Source of the DNA: Lactobacillus kimbladii
GTDB taxonomy: Bacteria > Bacillota > Bacilli > Lactobacillales > Lactobacillaceae
Direction of reading: 5' to 3'
Assembly: GCF_014323605.1 (NCBI RefSeq)
Contig: NZ_SCMB01000003.1
Coordinates: 124,001 to 188,000, forward strand
DNA: 64,000 nt
Position numbers and translations under genes: made by a program. The notes below the pieces were generated by a model, which ran no database searches, had not been told where the DNA came from, and saw only the letters and a program-made list of their open reading frames with translations. Positions 9,518 through 20,206 of this stretch are shown here, one piece after another (the stretch's first letter is position 1; every line of letters starts with the position of its first letter).

Positions 9518-9560
9518 AAAGAGTTATAATAGATAATTAAATTAGTAAGGAACTGACAAG

Positions 9561-9914
9561 TTGATTGATAAACTAAAAAATATTCCTTTTTTTAAAAAGT
9601 TAAATAGCTATAAGATAACACCAGTAATTTGCTGGAGTATATTAGTCATGATTTTGCCACTCTTATTTAGCCTGTTTTCAATAGGCACTATTTATCGTGT
9701 GGGTCTCTTATTTATAGTACTCAACAGCATAATCAGCTATCACATTGGCAAATTGATTAAAGCACTTAATTTAAGGCACTATTGGCTGTTGTTTATGCCG
9801 GGCTGTTTTTGCTTAATTGTTTTATTGAAATATGCCAATTACAATTTTTTATTTGGGTTAATTTACCTGATTTTGGAAATATTTGGTTTAATGGATAATC
9901 AAATCTATGGTTAG
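9561..9914 (+). CDS. small membrane protein of unknown function
   Basis: The 117-residue protein starts with TTG, preceded by an AAGG ribosome site 9-10 bp upstream. It is basic at the N-terminus and then carries about four hydrophobic stretches (around residues 20-38, 42-60, 74-88 and 93-108). I do not recognise a family. It lies between prmA and rel on the same strand, 43 and 21 bp away, so it is probably co-transcribed. Reality as a gene is supported by the hydrophobic pattern, spacing and uninterrupted frame. Confidence 0.6.
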   Translation: MIDKLKNIPFFKKLNSYKITPVICWSILVMILPLLFSLFSIGTIYRVGLLFIVLNSIISYHIGKLIKALNLRHYWLLFMPGCFCLIVLLKYANYNFLFGLIYLILEIFGLMDNQIYG

Positions 9915-9935
9915 TGCTAGAAGGGGCGATATTCT

Positions 9936-12176
9936 ATGTCAAAGTACATTGAAATGACACATGAGCAGGTGATAGATACCTGTAAAAAATATATGAATGA
10001 TGATCAAATTGCATTTGTTGAAAAAGCATATAAATTTGCTGAAAATGCTCATAAAGATCAAAAAAGAGCTTCTGGACAACCATACATCGTTCATCCTACC
10101 CAAGTTGCTGGCACTCTTGCTCAATTAAGTCTTGACCCTGATACAGTAGCTGCAGGATTCTTACATGATACTGTAGAAGATACCCCAGTGACCAATGATG
10201 ATATTAAAGAAAACTTCGGCAAAGATGTAGCTTTTATAGTAGATGGCGTCACTAAGTTAAATAAATACCAATACAAATCACACCAAGAATTTTTAGCTGA
10301 AAATCACAGAAAAATGTTGATTGCAATGGCAAAAGATATTCGTGTGATTATGGTCAAGCTGGCAGACAGACTGCATAATATGCATACATTAGAGCATTTA
10401 CGCCCTGATAAGCAACGTAGAATTGCATCGGAGACAATGGATATATATGCGCCTTTAGCCGATCGTTTGGGTATTGGAACAGTTAAATGGGAACTCGAAG
10501 ATATGAGTTTTCATTATTTAAATCCAAAAGCATATTACCGCATTGTTAATTTAATGAGTCTTAAACGTAGTCAAAGAGAAAAATATATTCAAGATGCGAT
10601 CAAGACACTTAAAGAAAGCTTGGATAGTCTGGGAATCAAGTATGAAATATATGGTCGTCCAAAGCACATCTATTCTATTTATAAGAAAATGGTCAACAAG
10701 CATAAAGATTTTAATGAAATTTATGACTTGTTAGCAGTACGTGTGATTGTTAAAACAGTTAAAGACTGTTATGCGGTTTTGGGTGCTGTTCATACCAAAT
10801 GGAAACCAATGCCAGGTCGCTTTAAAGATTATATTGCTGTGCCTAAAGTTAACGGTTATCAATCACTTCATACTACGATTATTGGCCCTGGTGGCAGACC
10901 TCTTGAGATACAAATCAGAACCGAACAAATGCATGAAGTTGCTGAATACGGTGTGGCTGCTCACTGGGCATATAAGAGGGGGAACTTTAAAGGTGTAGAA
11001 CAAACCAGTTCAAATGAAAAGTTGGATATGGTCCGTGAAATTTTAGAATTAAAAGATGAAACTTCAGATGCTGATGAATTCATGAAAAGCGTTAAAAGCG
11101 AAATCTTCTCTGATCGCGTTTATGTTTTCACTCCTAAAGGTGAAGTTTATGAACTGCCAAAAGGGTCAGTTACCTTAGATTTTGCTTATGAGATTCATAC
11201 TCAAGTGGGTAGTCATGCAGTCGGAGCTAAAGTCAATGGCAAACTAGTACCGTTAGATTATAAGTTAAAAAATGGTGATGTCATTGAAATCATGACTCAA
11301 TCTAATGCTACCCCATCAAGAGATTGGGTAGATTTGGTTAAGACCTCACGTGCACGCAATAAAATTCGCCGGTACTTTAGAAATCTTGATCGTGACCGTA
11401 GTATTGAGCAGGGCGAGCAAATGGTGGCGGACAAGTTGCGTGAGCAAGGACTTTCACCTAAAGTATTTATGTCTAAAGAACATATTGAACCACTATTAGA
11501 ACAAATAAATTACCATACTGCTGATGAAATGTATGCTTCAATCGGTTTTGGTGATCTTTCCGCAATTGGTGTGGTTAACAGATTAACTGCGGATATACGC
11601 CGCGAAAATGAAAAGAAGAAACAAAAGCAGCTTGAAGAAGAAATTCTGAATTCAGGACAAAAAGCAGTTACGGAAAATCCACCAAGTAAAAAAGATTCTA
11701 AGGCAATGAAGATCAAGCACAAAAATGGTGTTATGATTCAAGGCATAAGTGACTTGATGCTTCATTTGGCCAAGTGTTGCAACCCAGTTCCAGGAGACGA
11801 CATTGTCGGCTATGTTACTAAAGGTCGGGGCGTGACAATTCATCGAACAGACTGTCGCAATATAGTAAATAATGACGAAAGTAAGGGCAGACTGATTGAA
11901 GTTCAATGGGAGAATGTTGCAGAAAACAGTGCTCAATCATTTAATGCTAATATTGAAGTCTTCGGCTACAATCGTGGTAAATTACTTACTGATGTCATTA
12001 CAAAGTTGAATACACTAACCCCAAACATTAATAATATCTCAGGCAAAGTTAATGAAGATAATATTGCTCATATATATGCTACAGTGGCGGTGAACAATTC
12101 AGCACAACTAGAAGACATTTTGACTAAGTTAAGAGATATACCAGATGTATACCAGACGAGGAGGGCTGATAATTAA
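9936..12176 (+). CDS. rel: bifunctional (p)ppGpp synthetase/hydrolase Rel
   Basis: Rel makes and degrades the stringent response alarmone. The 746-residue protein has all domains in order. The HD hydrolase domain comes first, with HDTVEDT at residues 77-83. The synthetase follows, with [10 protein letters not shown] and NGYQSLHT. Then come TGS ([18 protein letters not shown]), a helical and zinc-finger-like region with [14 protein letters not shown], and a C-terminal ACT domain. Both enzymatic halves look intact. Its stop overlaps the dtd start (TAATG), so the two are translationally coupled. Confidence 0.97.
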   Translation: MSKYIEMTHEQVIDTCKKYMNDDQIAFVEKAYKFAENAHKDQKRASGQPYIVHPTQVAGTLAQLSLDPDTVAAGFLHDTVEDTPVTNDDIKENFGKDVAFIVDGVTKLNKYQYKSHQEFLAENHRKMLIAMAKDIRVIMVKLADRLHNMHTLEHLRPDKQRRIASETMDIYAPLADRLGIGTVKWELEDMSFHYLNPKAYYRIVNLMSLKRSQREKYIQDAIKTLKESLDSLGIKYEIYGRPKHIYSIYKKMVNKHKDFNEIYDLLAVRVIVKTVKDCYAVLGAVHTKWKPMPGRFKDYIAVPKVNGYQSLHTTIIGPGGRPLEIQIRTEQMHEVAEYGVAAHWAYKRGNFKGVEQTSSNEKLDMVREILELKDETSDADEFMKSVKSEIFSDRVYVFTPKGEVYELPKGSVTLDFAYEIHTQVGSHAVGAKVNGKLVPLDYKLKNGDVIEIMTQSNATPSRDWVDLVKTSRARNKIRRYFRNLDRDRSIEQGEQMVADKLREQGLSPKVFMSKEHIEPLLEQINYHTADEMYASIGFGDLSAIGVVNRLTADIRRENEKKKQKQLEEEILNSGQKAVTENPPSKKDSKAMKIKHKNGVMIQGISDLMLHLAKCCNPVPGDDIVGYVTKGRGVTIHRTDCRNIVNNDESKGRLIEVQWENVAENSAQSFNANIEVFGYNRGKLLTDVITKLNTLTPNINNISGKVNEDNIAHIYATVAVNNSAQLEDILTKLRDIPDVYQTRRADN

Positions 12177-12613
12177 TGCGGATTGTGATCCAAAGAGTAA
12201 ACCGAGCTAGTGTTAAAATTGCGGGAAATACAGTAGGACAGATCTCTAAGGGTTTATTATTGCTGGTCGGGTTAAAAGAAGGCGATGAAGCCGATATTGT
12301 TAAAAAGGCCGCTGCTAAAATTGTTAAAATGCGTATCTTTGAAGATGAAAATGGTAAAACCAATTTAGCAATTAAAGATGTTGGCGGACAAATATTAAGT
12401 GTTAGTCAGTTTACTTTACTAGCAGATACCAAAAAGGGTAATCGACCAAGTTTTATCAAAGCTATGAGACCACCAAAATCAAAAGAGTTATGGGAACAGT
12501 TTAATAAAGATTTGGAAGATTTAGGATTAATTGTAGCAAGAGGTGAATTTGGTGCAAACATGCAGGTTGATTTAGAAAATGATGGACCTTTCACAATCGT
12601 GTTGGATCTGTAA
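12176..12613 (+). CDS. dtd: D-aminoacyl-tRNA deacylase
   Basis: The 145-residue enzyme removes D-amino acids from mischarged tRNA. The N-terminus MRIVIQRV is canonical, and the two active-site loops are present: [10 protein letters not shown] and the NGPFT-like [10 protein letters not shown] at the very end. Length is normal. The gene overlaps rel by one base, the common rel-dtd arrangement in Firmicutes. Confidence 0.96.
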   Translation: MRIVIQRVNRASVKIAGNTVGQISKGLLLLVGLKEGDEADIVKKAAAKIVKMRIFEDENGKTNLAIKDVGGQILSVSQFTLLADTKKGNRPSFIKAMRPPKSKELWEQFNKDLEDLGLIVARGEFGANMQVDLENDGPFTIVLDL

Positions 12614-12639
12614 ATATCGTGCATGAATAGTACTACAGG

Positions 12640-12868
12640 TTGACTTTTAACTGTGAAAACTATATTCTAAAAAAGAATTATCAATGACAAAGACTGAAGT
12701 TTAGTATTTTTATTCAGAGACCGCCTGTTTTTGGTGAAAAGGTGAGAAAAAACTAACTGTGACCCCTTTACCAGATAATGAGCGCATCGCGAGCGTTATT
12801 CGCAGCAGGTAAAAGGTGGTACCGTGCTAAATCAGAGCGCCCTTGATTTATTCAAGGACGTTTTTTTA
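12640..12868 (+). promoter_or_regulatory. T-box riboswitch leader of hisS-aspS
   Basis: The 270 bp between dtd and hisS carries a T-box leader. The distal stem I element AGAGACC lies near 12715. The tRNA-acceptor binding T-box motif AAGGTGGTACCG lies at 12813-12824. A terminator hairpin (CCTTGA/TCAAGG, 12838-12860) with a T7 run follows just before hisS. A GAC triplet at 12761-12763 is a candidate specifier (Asp), but the specifier loop is not clear by eye, and no obvious histidine codon stands out at the expected place. The leader should couple synthetase expression to uncharged tRNA. Confidence 0.85.
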
Positions 12869-12884
12869 TTAAAAGGATGATTAA

Positions 12885-14171
12885 ATGAGAGTTCAAAGAC
12901 CTAAAGGAACAGTTGATATTTTGCCAGATGAATCTGGATCATGGGAAAAAGTCGAACAAATATTACGTGACTTTTTTAAACAAGCAAATTACCGCGAGAT
13001 TCGGACACCTAGTTTTGAAAACTACAATGTTTTTTCACGTTCGAGTGGTGAAACTTCTGATGTTGTTGAAAAAGAAATGTACGATTTTAATGATAAAGGT
13101 GGCAGACACATTGCCTTAAGGCCTGAAGGAACAGCTGGAGTAGTGCGAGCTTATGTTGAGGATAAACTTTATGCACCAGAAATTGCCAAGCCCTTAAATG
13201 TTTATTATATTGAATCGACATTTCGCTATGAAAGACCTCAAGCAGGTCGTCAACGTGAATTTCACCAAATTGGCATTGAGAGTTTTGGTTCCGCAAATCC
13301 TTTGGCTGACGTAGAAACAATTGTTCTAGCTCATGATTTGTTGGCCAAGCTTGGTGTGAAGAATTATGAATTGCATATCAATACACTAGGAAATTCACAA
13401 GTACGGCAAGGTTATCATGATGCGTTGGTTAATTATTTTAAACCAGTCAGAGACCAGCTTTCTGATGATTCAAAAAGACGGTTAGAAAAAAACCCTTTGC
13501 GCATTTTAGATTCCAAAGATGAACAGGATAAGAAATTTTTACCAGATGCACCTAAAATAGTTGATTATTTGGATCAAGAATCAAAGGAAAACTTTGACCA
13601 AATTTTAAAGATGCTGGATCAATTAAAAATTAATTATGTGATTGATAATGATTTAGTTCGGGGACTGGACTACTACACTGGTGTAATTTTTGAATTCATG
13701 GTCGAAGATAAAAGCATTTGGGAATCTGCTTCAACAATTCTTGGCGGTGGCCGTTATGATAACTTAGTAAAGGAATTTGACGGACCAAGTACTCCAGCAG
13801 TCGGTTTTGGCATTGGCGAAGAACGTTTGATGCTGGTATTGCAAAAACAAAATCCAAAACTTTTTGCAGATCAGGGTATTGATTTCTTTATTGCCAATAT
13901 CGGTCAAGAAACAGAAGTAAAAACAGTTGAAATTGCTCGTTTATTACGTAAACAAGGGCTGAAAGTTCAATATGATGTCGAGCAAAAGAAGTTAAAAGCT
14001 CAATTCAAAAAAGCAGATAGAGCTAAAGCAAAATATGTTATTACTCTTGGCGATAAAGAATTGACTGCCAAAGTTTTAAATGTTAAGAGACTTTCTGATG
14101 CTAAAACATTTAAGTTTGCTTTTAATGATCTAGAAAATATAAATGCGGTAATGAAACAATTAAAGGAATAA
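12885..14171 (+). CDS. hisS: histidyl-tRNA synthetase
   Basis: The 428-residue class II synthetase has motif 2 ([16 protein letters not shown]), the histidine-binding RGLDYYTG segment near residue 260, motif 3 (GFGIGEERL), and a C-terminal anticodon-binding domain. An AAAAGGATG ribosome site precedes the ATG. It lies downstream of the T-box leader and 2 bp ahead of aspS, so one leader controls both synthetases. Confidence 0.97.
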   Translation: MRVQRPKGTVDILPDESGSWEKVEQILRDFFKQANYREIRTPSFENYNVFSRSSGETSDVVEKEMYDFNDKGGRHIALRPEGTAGVVRAYVEDKLYAPEIAKPLNVYYIESTFRYERPQAGRQREFHQIGIESFGSANPLADVETIVLAHDLLAKLGVKNYELHINTLGNSQVRQGYHDALVNYFKPVRDQLSDDSKRRLEKNPLRILDSKDEQDKKFLPDAPKIVDYLDQESKENFDQILKMLDQLKINYVIDNDLVRGLDYYTGVIFEFMVEDKSIWESASTILGGGRYDNLVKEFDGPSTPAVGFGIGEERLMLVLQKQNPKLFADQGIDFFIANIGQETEVKTVEIARLLRKQGLKVQYDVEQKKLKAQFKKADRAKAKYVITLGDKELTAKVLNVKRLSDAKTFKFAFNDLENINAVMKQLKE

Positions 14172-14173
14172 AA

Positions 14174-16024
14174 ATGAAAAAAATGGAAAAAAGAACTGAC
14201 TATTGTGGCAATATCACTCAAAACTACCTTGATAAGAATGTAAATTTATATGGCTGGGTGCAACGTGTGCGCAATCTGGGTAATTTGATATTTATAGATT
14301 TACGCGATCGTGAGGGACTAGTCCAAGTAGTAGTTAATCATGATTCAGGTAAAGAATTAATGGCTATTGCTGATTCATTGGGAAATGAATATGTAATTCA
14401 AGTTAAAGGAAAAGTGGTCAAACGTTCAAGTATTAATCCTGACATGAAAACGGGAGAGGTTGAAGTTGAGGCTAAAGAAATCAATGTGTTGAACAAAGCC
14501 AAGAATCCGCCATTTGAAGTTAAAGATAATGTTGAAGTTGCCGAACAGACTCGGCTAAAGTATCGCTATTTGGATTTGCGTAGACCAAACTTGCAAAATG
14601 CTATCATTTTACGGTCAAAAATTTTACGAGCAACACACGAATTTTTTGATCAAAATGGTTTCATTGACATTGAAACACCAATTTTAGGAAAATCTTCACC
14701 TGAGGGTGCACGTGACTATTTGGTACCGTCCAGAATCTATCCGGGCAGTTTTTATGCTTTGCCGCAATCTCCCCAATTATTCAAGCAATTATTAATGGGG
14801 GCCGGCTTTGATAAATATTACCAGTTAGCTAGATGCTTTAGGGATGAAGACTTGCGAGGGGATAGACAACCTGAATTTACGCAAATTGATATGGAAACCT
14901 CTTTTACTGATGAGCAGCAAGTCCAGGACTATACAGAAGGTTTGCTCAAGAAAATCATGAAAGACGTAATGGGAATTGATCTGAAAACTCCAATTGATCG
15001 CATTTCCTGGACAGACTCAATGAATAATTACGGCACAGATAAACCAGACATCCGTTTTGGCATGTTGATTCACGACTTAAGTCCAATCTTTAAGGATAGT
15101 GCCTTTAAGGTTTTCTCTGGTGCTATTGCCAATGGTGGCTTTGTTAAAGGGATTGCAGTTAAAGATGGTGCTCAAAAATACTCTCGCAAACAAATTGAGA
15201 AAAAGCAGGACTATATTAAGCGCTATCACGCAAAAGGTTTGGCTTGGGTCAAATTTGAAGATGGCGAATTCTCCGGTCCTATTTCCCGCTTTTTAACTGA
15301 TGAAAATAAAGCTGCTCTAATCAGTGAATTTAACTTGCAAGGCGGGGAACTAGTCGTATTTATTGCTGATAAATGGAAAGTCTGCTGCGATTCACTTGAC
15401 CATTTACGTCGTGAATTTGCTAAAGAAACAAATATTATTCCGAAACATGTCTTTGACTTTGTCTGGGTGGTTGATTGGCCCTTATTTGAATATGATGAAG
15501 GTTTTGGCAGGTGGATTGCTGCTCACCATCCATTCACTATGCCTGATGATGAAGGTATTAAATTATTGGATACTGAACCGCATAAAGCTCACGCTCGCAG
15601 CTATGATATAGTTATGAACGGTGATGAACTAGGTGGTGGATCAATCCGTATTCACAAGCGTTCAATTCAGGAAAAAATGTTTAAGGCACTTGGCTTTACA
15701 AAAAAACGTGCCTATGAACAATTTGGCTACCTTCTTGAAGCTTTGGATATGGGCTTTCCACCACATGCTGGACTTGCCATCGGGCTTGACCGTTTTGCAA
15801 TGCTGCTTGCTGAAAAAGATAATATCCGTGATGTATTGGCATTCCCGAAAAATGCCAATGCTTCAGAACCAATGATGCACGCGCCTGCCCCTGTATCTGA
15901 ACCGCAATTGACTGATTTGGGTATTGAAATCGAGGATAAGTATCAAGAGGATGTAGCTAAAATTGAGGCAAAATTGAAAGCACAAGCGGAAAAAGATGCT
16001 GCACATAATACTAGTTGGGATTAA
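14174..16024 (+). CDS. aspS: aspartyl-tRNA synthetase
   Basis: The 616-residue bacterial-type enzyme has an N-terminal OB-fold anticodon domain. Class II motif 2 follows ([17 protein letters not shown]). A GAD insertion domain lies between, and motif 3 ([13 protein letters not shown]) comes near the C-terminus. It starts 2 bp after the hisS stop. A strong terminator follows, so it closes the T-box operon. A tRNA(Asn) mischarging role depends on whether gatCAB and asnS exist elsewhere, which this window does not show. Confidence 0.97.
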   Translation: MKKMEKRTDYCGNITQNYLDKNVNLYGWVQRVRNLGNLIFIDLRDREGLVQVVVNHDSGKELMAIADSLGNEYVIQVKGKVVKRSSINPDMKTGEVEVEAKEINVLNKAKNPPFEVKDNVEVAEQTRLKYRYLDLRRPNLQNAIILRSKILRATHEFFDQNGFIDIETPILGKSSPEGARDYLVPSRIYPGSFYALPQSPQLFKQLLMGAGFDKYYQLARCFRDEDLRGDRQPEFTQIDMETSFTDEQQVQDYTEGLLKKIMKDVMGIDLKTPIDRISWTDSMNNYGTDKPDIRFGMLIHDLSPIFKDSAFKVFSGAIANGGFVKGIAVKDGAQKYSRKQIEKKQDYIKRYHAKGLAWVKFEDGEFSGPISRFLTDENKAALISEFNLQGGELVVFIADKWKVCCDSLDHLRREFAKETNIIPKHVFDFVWVVDWPLFEYDEGFGRWIAAHHPFTMPDDEGIKLLDTEPHKAHARSYDIVMNGDELGGGSIRIHKRSIQEKMFKALGFTKKRAYEQFGYLLEALDMGFPPHAGLAIGLDRFAMLLAEKDNIRDVLAFPKNANASEPMMHAPAPVSEPQLTDLGIEIEDKYQEDVAKIEAKLKAQAEKDAAHNTSWD

Positions 16025-16040
16025 AAAGAAGATAAATATC

Positions 16041-16080
16041 AAAATAGCATGAAGAATTATGCTCTTCATGCTATTTTGTT
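16041..16080 (+). terminator. rho-independent terminator after aspS
   Basis: A perfect 15-bp stem is formed by 16041-16055 and 16063-16077 with a 7-nt loop. The A and T runs at the two feet make it functional on either strand. Confidence 0.85.
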
Positions 16081-16122
16081 CTCTTATTGTTAAGAAATTA
16101 ACCTGAGTTAGGAGAAAATCAT

Positions 16123-16623
16123 ATGACTGATAAGTTTCACCGAGCCTTTGGCTGTTATGGTATTATTGGTGATCAAAAAACGTTAGTAGTAATTAAAAAG
16201 CATGGTGGTCCCTATATTAATCGCTTCGACTTACCAGGAGGTAGTTTAGAAGACGGGGAATCATTAAACCATACAGTTATGCGTGAAGTGAATGAAGAAA
16301 CAGGTCTAGTAGTTCAAGATTAAAGGCAAATTGGTGTTACTTCATTTAAATACCCTTGGGATTACAAACAATGGCATTTGAATCAACATATTTGTGTTTT
16401 TTATGAAATAAAGAAAACTATTGGTAAAGTTCAAGGAGAAGTTAAACAATTTACTGGTCAAGACTCATTAGGAGCAGTCACGATACCATTAGCAAAAATA
16501 AGTATTGCAAACTCTTCGCCTTTAGTAGTTAAAGCCAAGGAATTTTTATTAAACCCAGACAAATTTGATTTAGCAGATCAAACTTTTAATAAGTGGACTG
16601 TACTTGATAAACCTGTTTTTTAA
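16123..16623 (+). pseudogene. NUDIX hydrolase interrupted by an in-frame stop
   Basis: The reading frame from 16123 to 16623 encodes a NUDIX domain protein of about 166 codons. It contains the NUDIX box GGSLEDGESLN...REVNEETG (G-x5-E-x7-RE-x2-EE-x-G). A TAA at 16321-16323 interrupts it directly after the box. The same frame continues with RQIGVTSFKYPWDY and a credible C-terminal half to 16623. A single base change from a sense codon such as TAT (Tyr) explains the lesion. The first 66 residues alone would not form a whole NUDIX fold, so the gene is probably dead, unless the stop is read through or is a sequencing error. Confidence 0.8.
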
Positions 16624-16627
16624 AGTA

Positions 16628-16766
16628 AAAAAAGTGTCTGGGAAAAAAATGCTCTTTGAAGTTAAATTAAAAAATTTACAATTTAAAAAGACCGACAAAT
16701 CAACGCTTTATTGACGTGATTTGTCAGCCTTTTTAGTTAGGTTAGAGTTTTTTCCCAGACTCTTTT
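16628..16766 (+). repeat. large nested inverted repeat between NUDIX remnant and tpx
   Basis: Outer arms GTCTGGGAAAAAA (16636-16648) and TTTTTTCCCAGAC (16748-16760) pair over 13 bp and extend with one mismatch into AAAAG/CTTTT. An inner hairpin has GACAAATC (16694-16701) pairing with GATTTGTC (16718-16725), flanked by A-rich and T-rich runs like a bidirectional terminator. It sits between convergent genes. The two-storey form is more elaborate than a simple terminator and may be a genome-wide repeat. Confidence 0.75.
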
Positions 16767-16773
16767 AACTAGA

Positions 16774-17268
16774 TTATTTTAAACTTTGTAAAAAATCTAA
16801 AGCCTTATCGTAATCGGGCTCGTTAGTTAATTCCTGAATAAGTTCTTGGTACAAAACTTTTTTATCTGCATCAACGATCCAAACGCTTCTGGAATCTAAG
16901 TTATTAGCTTCAATAAATAAGCCCATGTTTTTACCAAAATCAAAAGAATCATCAGACAAGAGTTTCATCTTTGAAACACCTTCAGCTGCACACCAGTTTT
17001 TCTGCTCTTCTGGAGTATTGGTAGAAATAGTATAGAAATTGATACCGTCAAACTTATCAACTTCACCGTTAAACTTTTTAGTAGAAATACTGCAGACGCT
17101 GGTATTAATATTAGGTACCACACTGATTAAAGTTGGCTTGTCAACTAATTCTGTTACTGAAACAACAGAACCGTCTGCCTGTTTTACTTTAAAGTCTGGT
17201 AATTGTTCGCCCACTTTTGGTGGTTCACCATTGGTTGACAGTGGTTCATTTTTCATTGTTACTTGCAT
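16774..17268 (-). CDS. tpx: thiol peroxidase
   Basis: This 164-residue peroxiredoxin of the Tpx class reduces hydroperoxides using thioredoxin. The peroxidatic cysteine is Cys59 in NTSVCS. The resolving cysteine is Cys93 in NWCAAEG, 34 residues later, the spacing of E. coli Tpx. An AAAGGG ribosome site lies about 9 bp before the ATG. It stands alone between a hairpin region and the aminotransferase gene. Confidence 0.95.
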   Translation of the reverse strand: MQVTMKNEPLSTNGEPPKVGEQLPDFKVKQADGSVVSVTELVDKPTLISVVPNINTSVCSISTKKFNGEVDKFDGINFYTISTNTPEEQKNWCAAEGVSKMKLLSDDSFDFGKNMGLFIEANNLDSRSVWIVDADKKVLYQELIQELTNEPDYDKALDFLQSLK

Positions 17269-17357
17269 AATCTTAACCCTTTCTCTTGTTATAAATATAA
17301 ACGACTACACTTTAAATTTTAAACTACTAAAGTTGAAAACCCCAAGAAATTAGCTTT

Positions 17358-18542
17358 TTAGTTATTATTAGTGTAATCAGTTATGCGCTGAATAGCCTCT
17401 TTGAGCTTCTCTTCAGAAGATGCATATGAAAAGCGAACATACCCATGACCACCTGCACCAAAAAAGCTGCCAGGAGTTACCCCAACTTTGGCTTTTTCAG
17501 CTAAATCTTTGGCAAAGGCGACATCGTCACAGCCAAATTTAGTTGGTATTTTAGCAAAAATATAAAAAGCTCCTTCTGGTGTAGCCATGGTATAACCGTT
17601 CTTTTTTAGACCATCTTCAAGAAGATGTAAACGACTTTGGTATTTTTCTCTAGCATCGATGTAGTCTTGATCGCCATGGTCTAATGCCTCTGACGCCGCA
17701 ATCTGGACATTATCAGTTACAGAAGAAATTAAAAATGAATGTATTTTGATCATTGATTTCATTAGCTCGGCAGGTCCCGCGATATAACCAATTCTCCAAC
17801 CAGTCATTGCGACGCTTTTCGACAGCCCCGATAACAAAACAGTTCTTTCCGGAATAATCTGTGTCAGAGAATAATGTTTCCTATCACCGTAAATTAATTC
17901 TGCATAAATTTCATCACTGACAGCAAATATATCGTATTTAGTGATAACGTCTGCTAACTCTTGCAAGTTTTGCTCTGAGTATACTCGACCTGTTGGGTTA
18001 GACGGGTCAGTAATAATAACGGCTTTTGCACCTTTGCCTTCATTTTCAAGCGTTTCAGTCAGCTTTTTGGCTGTTAAAAGAAAATTATCAGCAGAAGTAT
18101 CAACTTGTACAGGTATACCACCCGCCATTTTTATAATACCAAAATAAACTTCCCAAACAGGAGTAGGAACAATGATTTTCTCTCCCGGATTTAGCAAAGC
18201 CATGGCAGCAATGTTCAGTCCTTCTGAGACACCTACAATAGCGCAAATTTCACTTTTAGGATCATAGCTTACACCCAAACTCTTTTTTAAATATTTGCTG
18301 ACGGAATTTAAGTATTTTTCTTTACCAGCTTCTGGCGCATAATGGGAGTCATTGCTATTAATATCATTAATGGCCGCTCGTTTTATATGTTCAGGAGTAT
18401 TTAAATCAGGCTCACCAATGGTTAATTTTATTATCCCAGGAATTTTAGAAATTTTTTGACTAAAAGATCTGATTTCAGAATTAGGTAAGTTTCTAATTCT
18501 AGAATTTATTTTTGCAGATAAGTTTTTTGCTAAATGTGGCAT
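17358..18542 (-). CDS. class I/II PLP-dependent aminotransferase
   Basis: The 394-residue fold-type I aminotransferase has TIGEPDLNTP near the start, DPSNPTGRVYS in the centre, SDEIYAELIYG, the PLP lysine in SGLSKSVAMTGWRIGY, and a late arginine in YVRFSYA. This pattern is typical of the aspartate aminotransferase / PatA / aromatic aminotransferase group in lactobacilli. The substrate cannot be told from the sequence alone. It is monocistronic by appearance, upstream of tpx on the same strand with about 90 bp between. Confidence 0.9.
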   Translation of the reverse strand: MPHLAKNLSAKINSRIRNLPNSEIRSFSQKISKIPGIIKLTIGEPDLNTPEHIKRAAINDINSNDSHYAPEAGKEKYLNSVSKYLKKSLGVSYDPKSEICAIVGVSEGLNIAAMALLNPGEKIIVPTPVWEVYFGIIKMAGGIPVQVDTSADNFLLTAKKLTETLENEGKGAKAVIITDPSNPTGRVYSEQNLQELADVITKYDIFAVSDEIYAELIYGDRKHYSLTQIIPERTVLLSGLSKSVAMTGWRIGYIAGPAELMKSMIKIHSFLISSVTDNVQIAASEALDHGDQDYIDAREKYQSRLHLLEDGLKKNGYTMATPEGAFYIFAKIPTKFGCDDVAFAKDLAEKAKVGVTPGSFFGAGGHGYVRFSYASSEEKLKEAIQRITDYTNNN

Positions 18543-18701
18543 AACACAATAAGATCCTTCCTATTTTTCTTGAAACCATATTATAACCCAGCATGAACTT
18601 AAATAAAATTAAGAAAAAGTATTATTTTAGTGAGTTTATAGTTAGTGTATGCTAGTTATTTTTGTTATATTGGGTGTATACACGTAAGGAGTGTGTGATT
18701 T

Positions 18702-19133
18702 ATGGATCAAAATGAGAAAAATAAGAGATTGAAGCAGTTAACTCCCGATCAGTACCAAGTGACTCAGCAAGCTGCAACTGATTACCCATTCAAAGGCAAA
18801 TACGATGATTTTTATCAAAAAGGAATTTATGTTGATATTGTATCAGGTGAACCACTATTTTCGAGTGAAGACAAATATGATGCGGGTTGTGGCTGGCCTA
18901 GTTTTACCCGACCAATTAAAAAATTAGTCTACCACCGTGATCAGTCTCATAATATGGAAAGAACAGAAGTTAAGAGTCCAGACGCAGATTCGCATTTAGG
19001 ACATGTATTTGACGATGGGCCGTCTGATAAAGGTGGCTTGAGATATTGTATCAATTCTTCAGCTTTAGCTTTCATCCCTTATGAGCAATTAGAACAAAAA
19101 GGTTACGGAAAATATAAAAAGCTTTTTAAATAA
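18702..19133 (+). CDS. msrB: peptide methionine-(R)-S-oxide reductase
   Basis: MsrB repairs R-methionine sulfoxide. The 143-residue protein has [10 protein letters not shown] (Cys63) and [11 protein letters not shown], with the catalytic Cys116 in LRYCINS. The CxxC pairs of the zinc form are absent, so this is the zinc-free type with Cys63 as probable recycling partner. It faces yitT across a terminator; msrA lies 1.1 kb away on the other strand. Confidence 0.95.
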   Translation: MDQNEKNKRLKQLTPDQYQVTQQAATDYPFKGKYDDFYQKGIYVDIVSGEPLFSSEDKYDAGCGWPSFTRPIKKLVYHRDQSHNMERTEVKSPDADSHLGHVFDDGPSDKGGLRYCINSSALAFIPYEQLEQKGYGKYKKLFK

Positions 19134-19145
19134 TCTAAATTATGT

Positions 19146-19182
19146 AAAAAAGAACATGGCAAACTTAGTCATGTCCTTTTTT
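19146..19182 (+). terminator. bidirectional terminator between msrB and yitT
   Basis: ACATG and CATGT arms are extended, with one mismatch, by AAAAAAG and CTTTTTT. It lies between convergent genes and can serve both. Confidence 0.75.
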
Positions 19183-19190
19183 AATGTCTA

Positions 19191-20069
19191 TTAAACTATT
19201 TCTTGTTCCTTAAAACTGCCGTAAACCCGTTCTACTTCTGTTACACTCATAAAAGCGTAGGGGTCGCTTTTTTTGACAATATGTAATATGTCATACATAT
19301 CATAGCGGTCAATCACAGTAATCAATACTTTTTTCTCGTTATGACTGTATGCTCCTTCTACATCATGGAAAATCGTAATGCCACGATGCATTTTTTCCTG
19401 AATGCCATCAATAATAGCGTGAGGCTGCTCTGTCACAATGGTTACCTGCAGTTTCTGGTGCTGAGTATAAACGGCATCGATTACGCGGCCGTTAATAAAG
19501 ATGGTTAAAGCTGAATACAAAGCTCGCGTCCAACCGAAAGCAAATCCAGCAGCAGCTATAATTATTAAATTTATTAAAATACTGATTTTACCGTAGCTCG
19601 TCCCGGTTTTTCTTTGAATGACAATACCTATAATATCAAGTCCACCTGTAGATATACCGTTTTTAAGCGCAAAACCTGTACCAAGGCCATTAATCATGCC
19701 ACCAAAAATCGCACAGACAAGTGGATCAATATGCATGTTTAGGGGTTGAACTAGCCGCATCATAATTGATCCAAGTATAACAGTGATGATTGTAAAAAAA
19801 GTAAATTTATGTCCGATCTTTATCCAGGCAAGTAAAAGCAGAGGCAAGTTCAATACAAAATACAGAGCAGAAGTTGATAAGGTAACGGGTAAAAACCGCT
19901 CACTCATGGTATTAATTAATTGGGCAAAACCAGTTATTCCTGAGGAATACATGTGTCCTGGAGTCCAAAAGAAATTTAGAGCCACAGCTACGGCTAGCGA
20001 ATAGAAAAATGAGGCAGAGATTTTAGAGAGTAGATTATACCGTCGGTTGAATGCGTCAAGCTGGTCCAT
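19191..20069 (-). CDS. YitT-family membrane protein (DUF2179 C-terminus)
   Basis: The 292-residue protein has five or six hydrophobic segments in the first 190 residues, with the family-typical GTGFALKNGISTGGLDIIG segment. A soluble C-terminal DUF2179 domain follows (about residues 200-285, ITVIDRYDMYDILHIVK). YitT proteins are abundant in Firmicutes with no settled function. Expression appears monocistronic, with a hairpin upstream separating it from msrA. Confidence 0.85.
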   Translation of the reverse strand: MDQLDAFNRRYNLLSKISASFFYSLAVAVALNFFWTPGHMYSSGITGFAQLINTMSERFLPVTLSTSALYFVLNLPLLLLAWIKIGHKFTFFTIITVILGSIMMRLVQPLNMHIDPLVCAIFGGMINGLGTGFALKNGISTGGLDIIGIVIQRKTGTSYGKISILINLIIIAAAGFAFGWTRALYSALTIFINGRVIDAVYTQHQKLQVTIVTEQPHAIIDGIQEKMHRGITIFHDVEGAYSHNEKKVLITVIDRYDMYDILHIVKKSDPYAFMSVTEVERVYGSFKEQEIV

Positions 20070-20110
20070 TGTTCAATTATTCCTTTGTGAAAAATGCTAA
20101 TTAAAATAAT

Positions 20111-20148
20111 AAATACTAGTTTCTATATAAAAATAAAAACTAGTATTT
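20111..20148 (-). terminator. hairpin between msrA and yitT
   Basis: AAATACTAGTTT (20111-20122) and AAACTAGTATTT (20137-20148) form a perfect 12-bp stem. On the minus strand it follows msrA and is succeeded by a T-rich stretch, so a terminator for msrA is the simplest reading. An operator role upstream of yitT cannot be excluded. Confidence 0.6.
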
Positions 20149-20206
20149 TTCTTAAGTATACTAACACATTTTCGTGAAATTTAAAGAGTTTTTAATCTAT
20201 TTTTGA

